Shown one piece after another: positions 1 to 9,592 of a DNA stretch of 64,000 bases. Source of the DNA: Typhlomys cinereus (lineage: Eukaryota; Chordata; Mammalia; Rodentia; Platacanthomyidae); assembly GCA_023101885.1 (NCBI GenBank), contig JALPQD010000402.1:1133017-1197016 (forward strand). The letters are read 5' to 3'. Positions within the stretch are counted from its first letter, which is position 1. Every line of letters begins with the position of its first letter. Made by a program: the position numbers and the translations under genes. The notes beneath the pieces were generated by a model that made no database searches, was not told where the DNA came from, and saw only the letters and a list, made by a program, of their open reading frames with translations.

Positions 1-820
1 ATTTCAGATATTTCTCCCCTGATTTTGCTAATCTCCTTTCTTCTACTGCTTTTGGGATCAGATTTCTCTAGTGTCTCTAAAACTTTAAGCTGCATTTTTA
101 AGTTATTTATTTGTGATGTTTCTATTCTTGATGTAGGCATTAAGAACTATGAATTTACCTCTTAGGACAGCTTTCATTGTGTCCAAAGATTTTAATAAGA
201 TGTATTTTCATTATTGTTCACTTCCAGGAAATCTTGAATTTCTTCCTGAATCCAATTCTCATTCAGCATCATAGTGTTTAGTTTCCAGGAGTTAGTGTAT
301 TTTCTGTTGTTTGTTGTGTTGCAGATATCAAGCTTTAGACCATGGTGGTCTGATAGGGTACAGGCTAGAATTTCAACTTTCCTGTATATGTGGAGATTCA
401 TTTTGTGGCCCAATATGTGATCTATTTTGGAGAAAGTTCCATGTGCTGCTGGAAAAATGTGTATTCTTTGGTGTATGGATGAAAAGTTCGATAGAAACCT
501 GTAAGGTCCATTTCAGTAAGGGTTTGGTTGGTGTTCTTTGGACTCTGTTGAATTCTGATGAGCCGTGTGTCCTCCCTGGACTGAGAGCAGTCCTGGGGGG
601 CAGGGGGGGAGAAAGGGGAGACAGAGGTTCTGGTGGTGGGCGCAATTAACCTGGGGACCTGGGATGTGGCCTAGGGGTCCTCCCCAGCCTGGAGCAGCGC
701 CTGCTCCGTCTGGCTGGTGGGAGGAGCTAGGACAAGTAGGTTACCTGGGGCTTGGGGGTGAGCAGGGAGTGTTTACCTGGGGTGCAGTGTGTCCTCCCTG
801 AACTGCACGCATCCAGGGTG
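1..820 (-). mobile_element. Rearranged LINE-1 fragment: ORF2 endonuclease region joined to GC-rich 5'-end-like sequence
   Basis: Bases 1 to about 515 match, base for base over long runs, the ORF2 endonuclease region of the two long LINE-1 copies at 13.95-14.46 kb and 46.8-47.3 kb, including the stretch coding [20 protein letters not shown] on the minus strand. Where those copies continue into the rest of the endonuclease, this one switches near 515-545 to GC-rich sequence with repeated blocks (TGTGTCCTCCCTG at about 566 and 787; ACCTGGGG at 651, 743 and 775), resembling a LINE-1 promoter region. ORF1 and the ORF2 start are absent. Assignment of 545-820 as LINE-1 5' UTR is inferred from composition and motifs. 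Confidence 0.7.
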
Positions 821-870
821 AGTGGGCAGAAAGAGCCTCATTATATCTTTAGATAAAAAAAGATCTCAGC

Positions 871-1096
871 GGGGCTGGAGAGGTGGCTCAGGGTTTAAGC
901 CTCTGCCTTGCAGGCGGAAGGTCCTCAGTTCGGATCCTAGACCCCACGTATAGACGCCAGGCGGAAGCGGGGGCGGCCTGCGTTTCTAGTCCTGGTAGGG
1001 TGGAGCCTGTGAATCCCAGGACAGAGTAAAAGTAAACAAGGAGAAGGTGGAGGTGGTCCATGGTGGTTCCCGAATTCGTCCGTGGTTCTACACACA

Positions 1097-1139
<43 letters not shown>

Positions 1140-1221
1140 GCGCGCCGCGCGCATACACATACGCACACACACATACATGCACAATTGAATAAATAATAAA
1201 AAAAATTTAAAAAAAGAAAAG
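871..1221 (+). mobile_element. Young tRNA-related SINE with internal (CA)n and perfect target-site duplication
   Basis: Begins GGGGCTGGAGAGGTGGCTCAG, with pol III A-box-like (GGCTCAGGGTTTAAGC) and B-box-like (AGTTCGGATCC) segments, then a body ending CGTCCGTGGTTCTACA, a (CA)n tract at about 1090-1137 and an A-rich tail. It is flanked by the direct repeat AAAAGATCTCAGC at 858-870 and 1222-1234, so the element is bounded exactly and was inserted by LINE-1-type retrotransposition. Confidence 0.93.
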
Positions 1222-1234
1222 AAAAGATCTCAGC

Positions 1235-1398
1235 ACCCAAACAGGATGTAGCTTATTGAAATGGAAGAGTAGTAGAACAGACACCACAATCAACCAGAAT
1301 GCAGAATATCAGTGGCCTTACAATGCTCAGCCCAAATCAGGCCAAACGAATCTCTTCCTATCTTAAGGTTTAGGGAATTTTGCAAAAGAGAAGGTGGT
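1235..1398 (+). mobile_element. Old LINE-1 3'-end fragment, left part
   Basis: Diverged sequence that resumes at 2373 after the younger LINE-1 insertion; both parts share the TSD motif and the character of an old LINE-1 3' UTR. Family assignment is by resemblance to other LINE-1 tails in this window. Confidence 0.4.
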
Positions 1399-1414
1399 AA
1401 GATTGTAAGAGCCT

Positions 1415-2356
1415 CATGGACATTTGCGGAAGAGGGGGCGGCAAGATTGTAAGAGCAAAAGGATGGGAGGAGCAATGATTTGCAAGATTCTCCACACTAG
1501 TTAGGGTCGAAGCAATCATAATAGGACTTTGCATGCCCTGCGCAATGTCCAACACACTATTGACCTCACTAAGTCTAGCATCAGCTAAAGGCACCAAGAT
1601 CCTTGGAGGCAAGGGATTGACAGCCACAGTAGTGTTCCTATGCTTAAGGGGAACATGAGAAAGGGTTCAGGGAAATGCCACTGGGTCCTTGTACATCATC
1701 GGAGAGGAGGACCCAGAGGAGAGTTAGGCATACACAATAAAGGACTCTCTGGGAATTGGGGGCAAGGCACTGGGGGATGGGGAGGGAGGGGAGGGAGAGC
1801 AGGGGATTCGGGGGGGAGGAGGAGGGAGGGAGGGAACTGGTCTACCTATTAAGTTTGTATGAGTGGTAATAATAAAAAAAGTATAAAAAATACATTTTCT
1901 CAAAAAAAATTGTAAGAGCAAAAGGATGGGAAGAGCAATGATTTGCAAGATTCTCCACACTAGTTAGGGTCGAAGCAATCATAATAGGACTTTGCATGCC
2001 CTGCGCAATGTCCAACACACTATTGACCTCACTAAGTCTAGCATCAGCTAAAGGCACCAAGATCCTTGGAGGCAAGGGATTGACAGCCACAGTAGTGTTC
2101 CTATGCTTAAGGGGAACACGAGAAAGGATTCAGGGAAATGCCACTGGGTCCTTGTACGTCATGGGAGAGGAGGACCCAAAGAAGAGTTAGGCATACACAA
2201 TAAAGGACTCTCTGGGAATTAAGGGGGAGGCACTAGGGGATAGGGAGGGAGGGGAAGGGGAGCAGGGGATTCGGGGGAGGAGGAGGGAGGAAGGGAACTG
2301 GTCTATCTATTAAGTTTGTATGAGCAGAAATAATAAAAAATGTATTAAAAAAAAAA
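1415..2356 (+). mobile_element. Tandem dimer of truncated LINE-1 3' UTRs
   Basis: Two head-to-tail copies of the LINE-1 3' UTR (about 1415-1908 and 1909-2356), each ending in the G-rich polypurine tract, CTATTAAGTTTGTATGAG and an A-rich tail. The whole dimer is flanked by AAGATTGTAAGAGCCT at 1399-1414 and 2357-2372, the expected target-site duplication. The two units are almost identical: their antisense reading frames share the same 61 residues. They are closer to each other than to the copies at 11 kb or 43 kb. Confidence 0.85.
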
Positions 2357-2372
2357 AAGATTGTAAGAGCCT

Positions 2373-2815
2373 GAAGGTGGGGAGGTACATTGCCAACCAG
2401 ATCACTCCAGTCACGATAGGGCTGCTGTATCCAGGAGCGCACTTCAGTGAGACCGACCCTCAACAGAACTGCACAATGGATGGCAAATCAACATTCCCCC
2501 CATGGACCAAGGAGGAACTCAGAAATAACTGCAAGCAGTGAAAACCTCAAAAACGAGGGCTAGACAAGTGAAAGTGAGTGTCCCTTTCTGAGGGTTTAAT
2601 CAAGGAAGGGCCACTTAATCCAATACAGAGGCCAGAGCTCCTACTGGAACAGACAATCCAAAAGGAGCCCTGTGGCCCACTTAAGCAGATAGGCACAAGG
2701 GTGGGAGGGAGTAGGAAGTATTGGTAAAGGGAAGGAAAGGAAAGAGGAAAGGCAGAGAAAGAAAGAACAATGCTAATCTGTTTGCATAAATGAAAAATTA
2801 TTTAAAAAAAAAAGA
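2373..2815 (+). mobile_element. Old LINE-1 3'-end fragment, right part
   Basis: Continuation of the fragment at 1235-1398, ending in a purine-rich stretch (2700-2765) and an A-run at about 2800-2811. It contains a short open frame at 2320-2541 that I regard as incidental. Confidence 0.4.
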
Positions 2816-2866
2816 GCTTTCGAAGCATAACCATTTCATGAAAGTGTGCATCATTTAAGGATTTTT

Positions 2867-3106
2867 TAATAAAGTTTATTTTTTATGTGGGTGTGGGTGG
2901 GTGTGTATGTATCAGAGGGTACTGTGTGTCTCTGTGGAGACCAAGGGTGACTTTGGGAATCATCCTGGATTGCTTCTTCTTGCTTGCTCTGGGATTTTCC
3001 CAGGCTCCGCCCACCAGGCGTTTTATTTATGTGGGACCTGGGATCTAAATTCAGGACCTTCTGCTTTCAAGACAGAGTCTTAACCGCTGAGCCATCTCTC
3101 CAGCTC
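2867..3106 (-). mobile_element. SINE, minus orientation, with 15-bp target-site duplication
   Basis: The reverse complement starts GAGCTGGAGAGATGGCTCAGCGGTTAAG and runs through an old member of the same SINE family. It is flanked by CATTTAAGGATTTTT at 2852-2866 and 3107-3121. Confidence 0.85.
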
Positions 3107-3201
3107 CATTTAAGGATTTTTATTTCCTTTCGTAAAATTACCTTTAAAATACATACATATAAACATACATATATACATCCATTATGTATATTATTTCCTT
3201 A

Positions 3202-3676
3202 TGTTGCCGGAGTTCTGTGGAGTGGAAGATTGAAACCAGAGAGTAGTTTATTAGAGGAGAGAAAGAATGGAATTTACAGACTCCAGATGTGGAGTGCCAT
3301 GAGGGACTAGGGCGCCTTCTAATGGCTGGCAGGGTCAAGTATATTTGTGTTCTCAGGTTAAGTGATGAAAGGTGGCTTTTTTTCGCATTGATTAGTTCCA
3401 GCTTTTGTAAACGTGATCAGAGCTTTTTTGATCCTCTACATCTCATTGATCTATTCACCTTGGGGCACAACCCAGTTAATCTTTTGGTGGGCTGGAGATT
3501 AAGCTGTTTCTTTGATGGGCTTAGTTTATTTGATATAGAGAATTTATTTCCACATCCTTTCATAGGGAAATTGGCCAGCAAGGGATATTCCTTCAGGGTG
3601 ATCTCAGCAGTGGGGGATAGCCTTCCGGAATTTCAAAGACCTTCAAAGACTAGCCAGCTGTTCTTATCCTGCCTGA
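3202..3676 (-). mobile_element. Solo LTR-like element (family shared with 57 kb)
   Basis: Starts TGTTGCCGGAG on the plus strand. The minus strand has a CTAATAAA polyadenylation-like site (plus strand TTTATTAG at about 3249). A possible 4-bp duplication CTTA flanks it (3198-3201 and 3677-3680). Blocks such as TTATTAGAGGAGAGAAAG, CTCTACATCTCATTG and CCTTCAAAGACT recur in the same order at 57.1-57.7 kb. No internal retroviral sequence is attached. Confidence 0.65.
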
Positions 3677-3724
3677 CTTATAAGAATTAGTTTGTAAATC
3701 AAAAGTTAAAATTTTGCATATCTT

Positions 3725-3938
3725 GGGGCTGGAGAGGTGGCTCAGGGGTTAAGCCTCCGCCTTGCAGGCGGAAGGTCCTGAGTTCGGATCCCAGATCCCA
3801 CGTATAGACGCCAGGCGGAAGCAGGGGGCGGCCTGCGTTTCCGGTCCTGGTAGGGCGGAGCCTGTGAATCTGGGGGCAGAAGGAGGTGGAGGCATCCATG
3901 GTGGTTCGCGAATTCGTCCGTGGTTCTACACATACACA

Positions 3939-3988
<50 letters not shown>

Positions 3989-4044
3989 CGCGCGCACATA
4001 CATACGAACATGCGCACAGTTGAATAAAAAAAAAAATTAAAAAA
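3725..4044 (+). mobile_element. Young SINE with 17-bp target-site duplication
   Basis: Same family as 871-1221, with a (CA)n tract at 3938-3984 and an A-rich tail. Flanked by AAAATTTTGCATATCTT at 3708-3724 and 4045-4061, perfect over 17 bases, which indicates recent insertion. Confidence 0.94.
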
Positions 4045-4061
4045 AAAATTTTGCATATCTT

Positions 4062-5020
4062 CACCAACACCTGACCAATAACAACTAAACTAAATTATCA
4101 GAATTGAAAAGACCATTTGAAATGAATATTCAGGGCATTGACTAATACTGTATGTTGGGGGGTGATAAAACTATCAATGTATTATGTAAATAGATACAAT
4201 ACATGCCCTGGGTGTAAACAGTATTATTTTAAATAAATATAATGGAAGTAAAAATAATTCATAATTAATAAATTATGTAAATATCTTATTGAGTTATTTC
4301 ATTAAAATTGAGGATTACCTCTGGAACTATAAAAAAAAAGATCAGGGAGCTAGACGGATGAGGGAAAAATCAGTCTCTTGTTGAGGGAATAGTGAAGTTC
4401 TCTCCCACCCTTGCACATTCCTGAAATTTTATTTTATACAGGAATTTAAAGGGGATCAGGCTTCAAACTCTGGTGAAGGACCTGGGATTAGTGGAAGGAG
4501 AGATAAGGAAAAGAGTCCTCCTAGCTCCCAGTGAATGCTCAGTTTGGACAACCAGTCTATGACATCAGGAGAAATCAGCATTTCTAAGGCTTGCATTCCT
4601 TGCTTCAGAGAACTTGGTATATGAATCTTTCGCATACATAAAACTCTGACTTTTGGTCCTTATCTAAAATCAAGGAGAAACTGAAAAAGTGTCAAGTGGG
4701 TTAGACCATCGTTTTGTACCTTCTCTTTTATGGAAAGTTCACAATTTTCTGTCCTCGTCCATTGTACAAAAGTCCTCAGACAATGTGAAATCCTTTTGTC
4801 TAGGTAGTATGGTAACCACCTTTTTCCTCCAAGTGGTGCCCTACACTGCCTTTCTTCCTCCTGGATCTTCCATTCTGTGCACATATCAAAGTAGTCCTGG
4901 TCTCTGTTTTCCTAGGTTTCCCTGAGACCTCCGTTCTGAGGACCAGAGAGTATGAGGGAGGATAGGGGGTAGTTTGTTTCATCAGAATATGAAATTAACA
5001 TGACAAGACTGTTATGCTTT
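4062..5020. other. No gene recognised
   Basis: AT-rich sequence (4080-4345), then mixed sequence with short open frames on both strands (for example 4660-4884 minus and 4689-4925 plus) that overlap one another and have no recognisable domain. No splice-site pair or repeat family could be assigned. Confidence 0.4.
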
Positions 5021-5345
5021 GAGTGTGAGTTGCCCTAGACAGGCTTTGCATCTTTAGCTGATAGTTAAAGTTTGGAAAGACTAAAATCTTTAAGATGTAG
5101 AACCTTGCTGGAGGAAGGCACATCACAAGAGATAGGCCTTGAGGTCTGGTAGCCTGGCCCTGTTTTCTCTCAATTTGCTTTTGTTTTCTTTGCTGTATGA
5201 TGGCTGAGGTGGCTTGAACTAGCCTCCTGCTTCTGCCATACTTTCTGCTACTCAATTCCTGACATAATTACTATATGCCCTCTGGAACTGTAGACCAACT
5301 AAATCTTCCTTTCTCCAGTCAGTTGTGTATGAGTGTGGTGCTATC
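5020..5345 (+). repeat. Old interspersed repeat (CTTGCTGGAGGAAGGCA type)
   Basis: Shares its order of blocks (AACCTTGCTGGAGGAAGGCACATCAC, then a CCTGGCCCTG segment, GAACTAGCCTCCTGC, and an ending with CACAGCAACAGAAGA) with 32.1-32.35 kb. I see no open frame with a known domain; the class is not identified. Confidence 0.45.
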
Positions 5346-6590
5346 TCACAGCAACAGAAGAAAAGATTGCAACATTGAGGCCACTGCTTGGCTTTGGACT
5401 GGAATCAAGTGGAGAAAACTGGTCAGGCAGAGCAGGAGCTGGGATCTATGTTGAAAGCCCCAGCTTCTTGTCTCCTCAGTCCCGACTCAAGGAAGAGACA
5501 AGAGAGGCTAAGCTTATCTTCTCTCTGTTCCTGTGAAACTGTGGATGAGGATCTTGACCTAAAATCCAGGGCTCAAAGCAGGTTATCTGCCCACATCTGC
5601 CACGTGGGCTCTGTGCTGTATGTTCCCCATAGCTTCTGTGCATCACCAGGAAGTAGAAGACAGCGCCCAGATGTAGACTCTTCTTTCTCTCTCTCTCTCT
5701 CTCTCAGTAAACTTTGGAGAAAGAGATGGAGCCATCCTGGGTGCTGGCAGGAACAAAGGGAGATCGATCCAGATGCTTGAGCCCCAAAGAAGACAATGTC
5801 CTGAGTTCAAACTAGAAGATCATGCAGAAGTAGGTTGCATCAGACACTTCTGTGGGGATAGAGGGGTCAGTGACAAGTGATGTCATGAGGTTGGAGAAGG
5901 TCAGGCCTCAAGGGACAACTACATTCCAAGTCTAAATTCTGAGGCTTTATGACTTCAGACAGGACTTTCATCTCTTGTCCTGATTTTCTGTCACTGAGGA
6001 CTTTCTTCCACCAACTAAACCAGCACTGAATGTCCACTGAGAATCACCAAATGCAAACATAATGCCAAGAAGCTCAGAGCCAAACAATCTGATAGAATTA
6101 TTGAGAATTGGTGATGACAGAAGAAACTTTCCCATGTTTGGACAGTTGCTAATTCAGTTGTGATGTTATCACATTGAAATGAGACTTTTGACAAGAGTCA
6201 TAAGCATATATGTCATAAGCATGACCTCATATATGCAAGTCATGGGGTCAAGGGTCCTGCAGGAGATAGGGAGGCCAGACATGTGCATAAGGGATCCACA
6301 CCAATAAATGCTTAAATAATTTCTCCTCGACTTCCTTCTACTATGGGTCTTGAGTTCTCATGTGTATTTGCACTTTATTTGCATATTTTTGACTATTGCA
6401 TCACTTGGTGGTTCTCCACAGTACATGGCACTGTCAAAAAAAATTAACCTGTTGTTCCTTTTTAACTTTGCATGTCTTTGCTGCAGTGACTTAAAGTTTA
6501 CTATTCTTCAGTATTTATCGTCCTCAGATAGAATTCATATTTTTTTTCATGTAATGACCTTAGTCATCACTAAAATACCATTTAGGCCTT
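5346..6590. other. No gene recognised; short (CT)n
   Basis: Contains a (CT)n tract at about 5688-5706 and an open frame of 130 codons at 5388-5780 with no recognisable domain, reading through that simple repeat. Treated as non-coding. Confidence 0.4.
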
Positions 6591-6900
6591 TTCTTTTTTT
6601 CCTTCATTTTTGACAATTTTGCATGTGTATGTAATGAATTTTGCTCATTCCTTCCCTCATACACATACATTATTCCACCTCAATCTCCTCCTTCTGCAGC
6701 TGAAATGCTTCTTTTCCCCAACAATCCTTCTTTGAAGTCTTCTGTCGTTACCCATTGAGTTTTATTGTGGTTGCTTGCACAAGTGGGGGTTATTTATTGG
6801 AACATGGGCAACTTGTCAGTGGCTACACCACTGCAGAAAATGACATCCCAGCACTAGCAATAAGAGCCAAGAGTCCCACAGAGTTAGAGTGGGACTTTGT
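6591..6900 (-). mobile_element. Probable old LINE-1 3'-end fragment
   Basis: Pyrimidine-rich (CATTCCTTCCCTCATACACATACATTATTCC) followed by TTGAGTTTTATTGTGGTTGC, the pattern of old LINE-1 tails read backwards; the same succession recurs at 33.36-33.54 kb and 33.62-33.79 kb. Confidence 0.4.
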
Positions 6901-7221
6901 CATCTCTTATTCACCCATAATGGAATGTTGACATTCCGGTCTTTTTCTGGTCTTGTTCAGGCAACCTAATATGCAGTGAGCTAATGGGTACAATGGTCAT
7001 GTGACTTTCAGAAGATAGTTTTGTAAAAATACTCCTCATCTCCCAGCTTATACATTCTTTCCACACTCTCATCTGCAATGTTTCCTGCACATTACCATTG
7101 TAATGAGGTGGCATGTATATTCCATTCAGCACTGAGCATTCAACGGTCACTTATTTTCAGTGCTTAGACCAGTTATCAGTCTTTGCACTAATAGTTACCC
7201 ACTGTGAGAAGATGCTTCCCT

Positions 7222-7400
7222 GGGCTGGTGAGATGGTTCAGTGGGTAAAGGTGCCTACATGCAAACCTGGTAACCCAAGTTAATCCCTATGTAATGGAAG
7301 GAGCGAACCAACTTCAAAAGCTGCCCTCTGACCTCCACCCATGTTCCACTGCATTCTCTCTTTCCCTGTCTCTTTCTCACTCTCATAAATAAATAAGTAA
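7222..7400 (+). mobile_element. Old tRNA-related SINE
   Basis: Starts GGGCTGGTGAGATGGTTCAGTGGGTAAAGG and ends in ATAAATAAATAAGTAAA. The middle (AGGAGCGAACCAACTTCAAAAGCTG, then CCTCTGACCTCCACCC) recurs at 39.5 and 53.6 kb, marking a separate SINE subfamily. Confidence 0.65.
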
Positions 7401-7693
7401 AAGAGTATATTGTCTGACACAGGCTGAAAGAAGCACTAACTTATGAGTAAAACTGTAAGCATTTAGAAGGCAATTTGACACCATCTCCATATAGCACAAC
7501 AACATTAGTAAGTTCTACCCTAGGCATTTAAGTCTTTTTCAGCCTTCCATTTATTTAATTAACTATTAGAAAATAAAGATTGTAGTAATTTTTTTTTGCT
7601 TTCATGGTATCAGTGATTTAACTCTGACTACAACTTGTGTTCCACCATTAGGCTCTTTTCAGTCTCTATAATGATGGTTTAAATATCCTTCTA

Positions 7694-7968
7694 GGGCTGG
7701 AGAGATGGTTTGGGAATTAAGACTGCCTGGAAAGCAAGAGGGACTAAGTTTGGATCCTGGATCTCATATGAAAACAAGTGTAAATGGTTGCAGCCTACAA
7801 TTCTGGCTATAGAAGGTGGCACCTATGAAATTCCAGAGTGAAGCAAAAGGAAAATAGACGTGATTCAGGATGATTATCAAAGTCACTGTTGGGCCTCTAC
7901 AGGGACATACACTGTCCTCTGATACACACACACACACACACAATTGAATAAATAATAAATAATATTTT
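7694..7968 (+). mobile_element. Old SINE (plus member of an inverted pair)
   Basis: GGGCTGGAGAGATGGTTTGGG start, (CA)n at 7923-7942 and an AATTGAATAAATAATAAATAAT tail. It lies head-to-tail opposite a minus-strand SINE at 7983-8263. Confidence 0.75.
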
Positions 7969-7982
7969 TAAAAGTCTAGAAG

Positions 7983-8006
7983 AATATTGATTTTAATTTT
8001 TATTAC

Positions 8007-8054
<48 letters not shown>

Positions 8055-8263
8055 ACCATGGTGAATTCAGGAACCACCATGGACGCCTCCACCTCCTCCT
8101 TGTTTACTCTGCTCCGGGATTCACAGGCTCTGCCCTACCAGGACCAGAAACGCAGGCTGCCCCCACTTCCACCCGGCGTCTATACATGGGTTCTAAGATC
8201 CGAACTCAGGACCTTCCACCTGCAAGGCAGAGGCTTAACCCCTGAGCCACCTCTCCAGCCCAT
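7983..8263 (-). mobile_element. Young SINE (minus member of an inverted pair)
   Basis: The reverse complement begins GGGCTGGAGAGGTGGCTCAGGGG, and its (CA)n tract appears as (GT)n at 8011-8051. It is flanked by AAAAGTCTAGAAG and its inverted complement CTTCTAGACTTTT (about 7970 and 8265) rather than by an obvious direct repeat. Confidence 0.82.
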
Positions 8264-8421
8264 CTTCTAGACTTTTCTTAAAGGAAATTCGTAAATGCAA
8301 AGAATCACGATTAATTCTAAAGGCAGAGAGTAAGTGATTGAGAAGTATTAGACCATAAATAGGACATCCAAAGCTCCCCACTTTCCCTTCATCAAAGTCC
8401 AGGCTATACCACAGAAGAGAG

Positions 8422-9131
8422 TGTGGAAGAAAAGAAATTTTTACAGAAATTGTGACAAATAATGAGGTTATGACTAACAGCCTGGTGGTCAGCAGTTTTC
8501 AGAGTTCTAAAAACAAAAGTCTAATATGGGCGGCTAGATATTGAAAACATCTCCACTCTCAAGGTCCCTGTGAGAATCTTCCCCCTTCAAGGTCTCGGAG
8601 AAATGTTTTCAGTATGTCCAGATGCCGTCTAAGCCCGCTTGCCCCCTCCCCACATAGAACTCCGGGAAATGCTCCCCCTCTCAAGGTCTAGTATGTGCAG
8701 CTATGCCAAACACCACCAAAGCCTTTGTATTATTATTGTAACTATGACCGAAGCTTCACTCCAAGCCCACTGCTATCTTGCACAAAGTCAGCCCTGCTGC
8801 GGACGTGTTGACTGGGACCTCGCCCACCAAGAACTGCCCACGATCGACTAGAACATCTGGTGGTCACCCTTGGCTGACTCAACTTCCTTGTGTGCTGTAA
8901 AAAGTGTGCCAAAGAGTGCTATAGAAAAATACAAAGTGTTTTCATATGTTTTGCTACCCTATAAAAACCCTACCCCGACCTCAGTCGGGGCCGCTCTTCT
9001 CTTGCTTGCAAGAGGGAGGCAGTCCTGGCATGCCAGAATAAACTCGCCTATTGCCTTTGCAGCAGCCTCTCGGTCCTCGTGTCTCCTTTTGGGGTCGGGG
9101 CGGGTGACTTGGAGGGACTTCGGTTCCAACA
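8422..9131 (+). mobile_element. Solo LTR of an endogenous retrovirus with 4-bp duplication
   Basis: Terminal TGTGGAAG and TTCCAACA are near-perfect inverted ends. The direct repeat AGAG flanks them (8418-8421 and 9132-9135). Inside are a TATA-type box (CTATAAAAACC, about 8960) and, 80 bases on, AGAATAAACTCG with the AATAAA signal, followed by a GT-rich segment (CCTCGTGTCTCCTTTTGGGG). This U3-R-U5 order and a 4-bp duplication fit a class I (gammaretrovirus-like) LTR. No primer-binding site or gag/pol/env follows, so it is a solo LTR. Confidence 0.85.
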
Positions 9132-9239
9132 AGAGTATTAAAAAGAATGTTAGAAACAGATTAGGGTGAGAAACAAAACCAATCAGTCATAAAAACAATA
9201 TACACATGAACATATACTGCAATCAAACTCGCCTACACA

Positions 9240-9592
9240 AGACCTGAACAAGTTGGGCCCAGTCCCATGGCATAATGAACAAAGGACAAATTCAGGTGGT
9301 CCTACCACTCACAGACAGAGTAATCTTCGAAAGTTGAAGCTGGAGAAAGTGATCTCCCATGTATCAATGGTTCCCCCAGTGAAATATTGCCTATGCTGCA
9401 GTGGGTACCCAAGCACGTGCAAAACAGACATCCCTTGTGGGACTCATTGAGATGCATACACAAGAGGAATGCTTGGAGGTAAGCTTGTTGGTAAGAAGAA
9501 ATCTCTCAAGTCAAAGGAAGAGAATGAGATAAGGTAATGTGGGGGAAGGGATCAACAAAAATGTATTATAATTTAAATTCATTTAAAAAAGA
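9240..9592 (+). mobile_element. Old LINE-1 3' end
   Basis: Has the order seen in old LINE-1 tails: GGCATAATGAACAAAGGAC, an internal body, a purine-rich block (9515-9560), AAAAATGTATTATAATTTAAATTC and an A-rich end. Confidence 0.5.

Noticed and set aside
871..960. Functional tRNA gene in a SINE head
   Set aside because: A- and B-box-like segments are present but the cloverleaf does not form with proper arms; these are tRNA-derived SINE heads.
888..1184. Frames in SINEs such as the Arg/Val/Cys-rich ones at 888-1184, 3699-4070 and 7983-8270
   Set aside because: The same peptides recur wherever this SINE occurs because they are translations of the SINE body and its CA tract.
5388..5780. 130-codon plus-strand frame
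   Set aside because: No recognisable domain, it ends through a (CT)n tract, and I see no splice or repeat evidence of coding.
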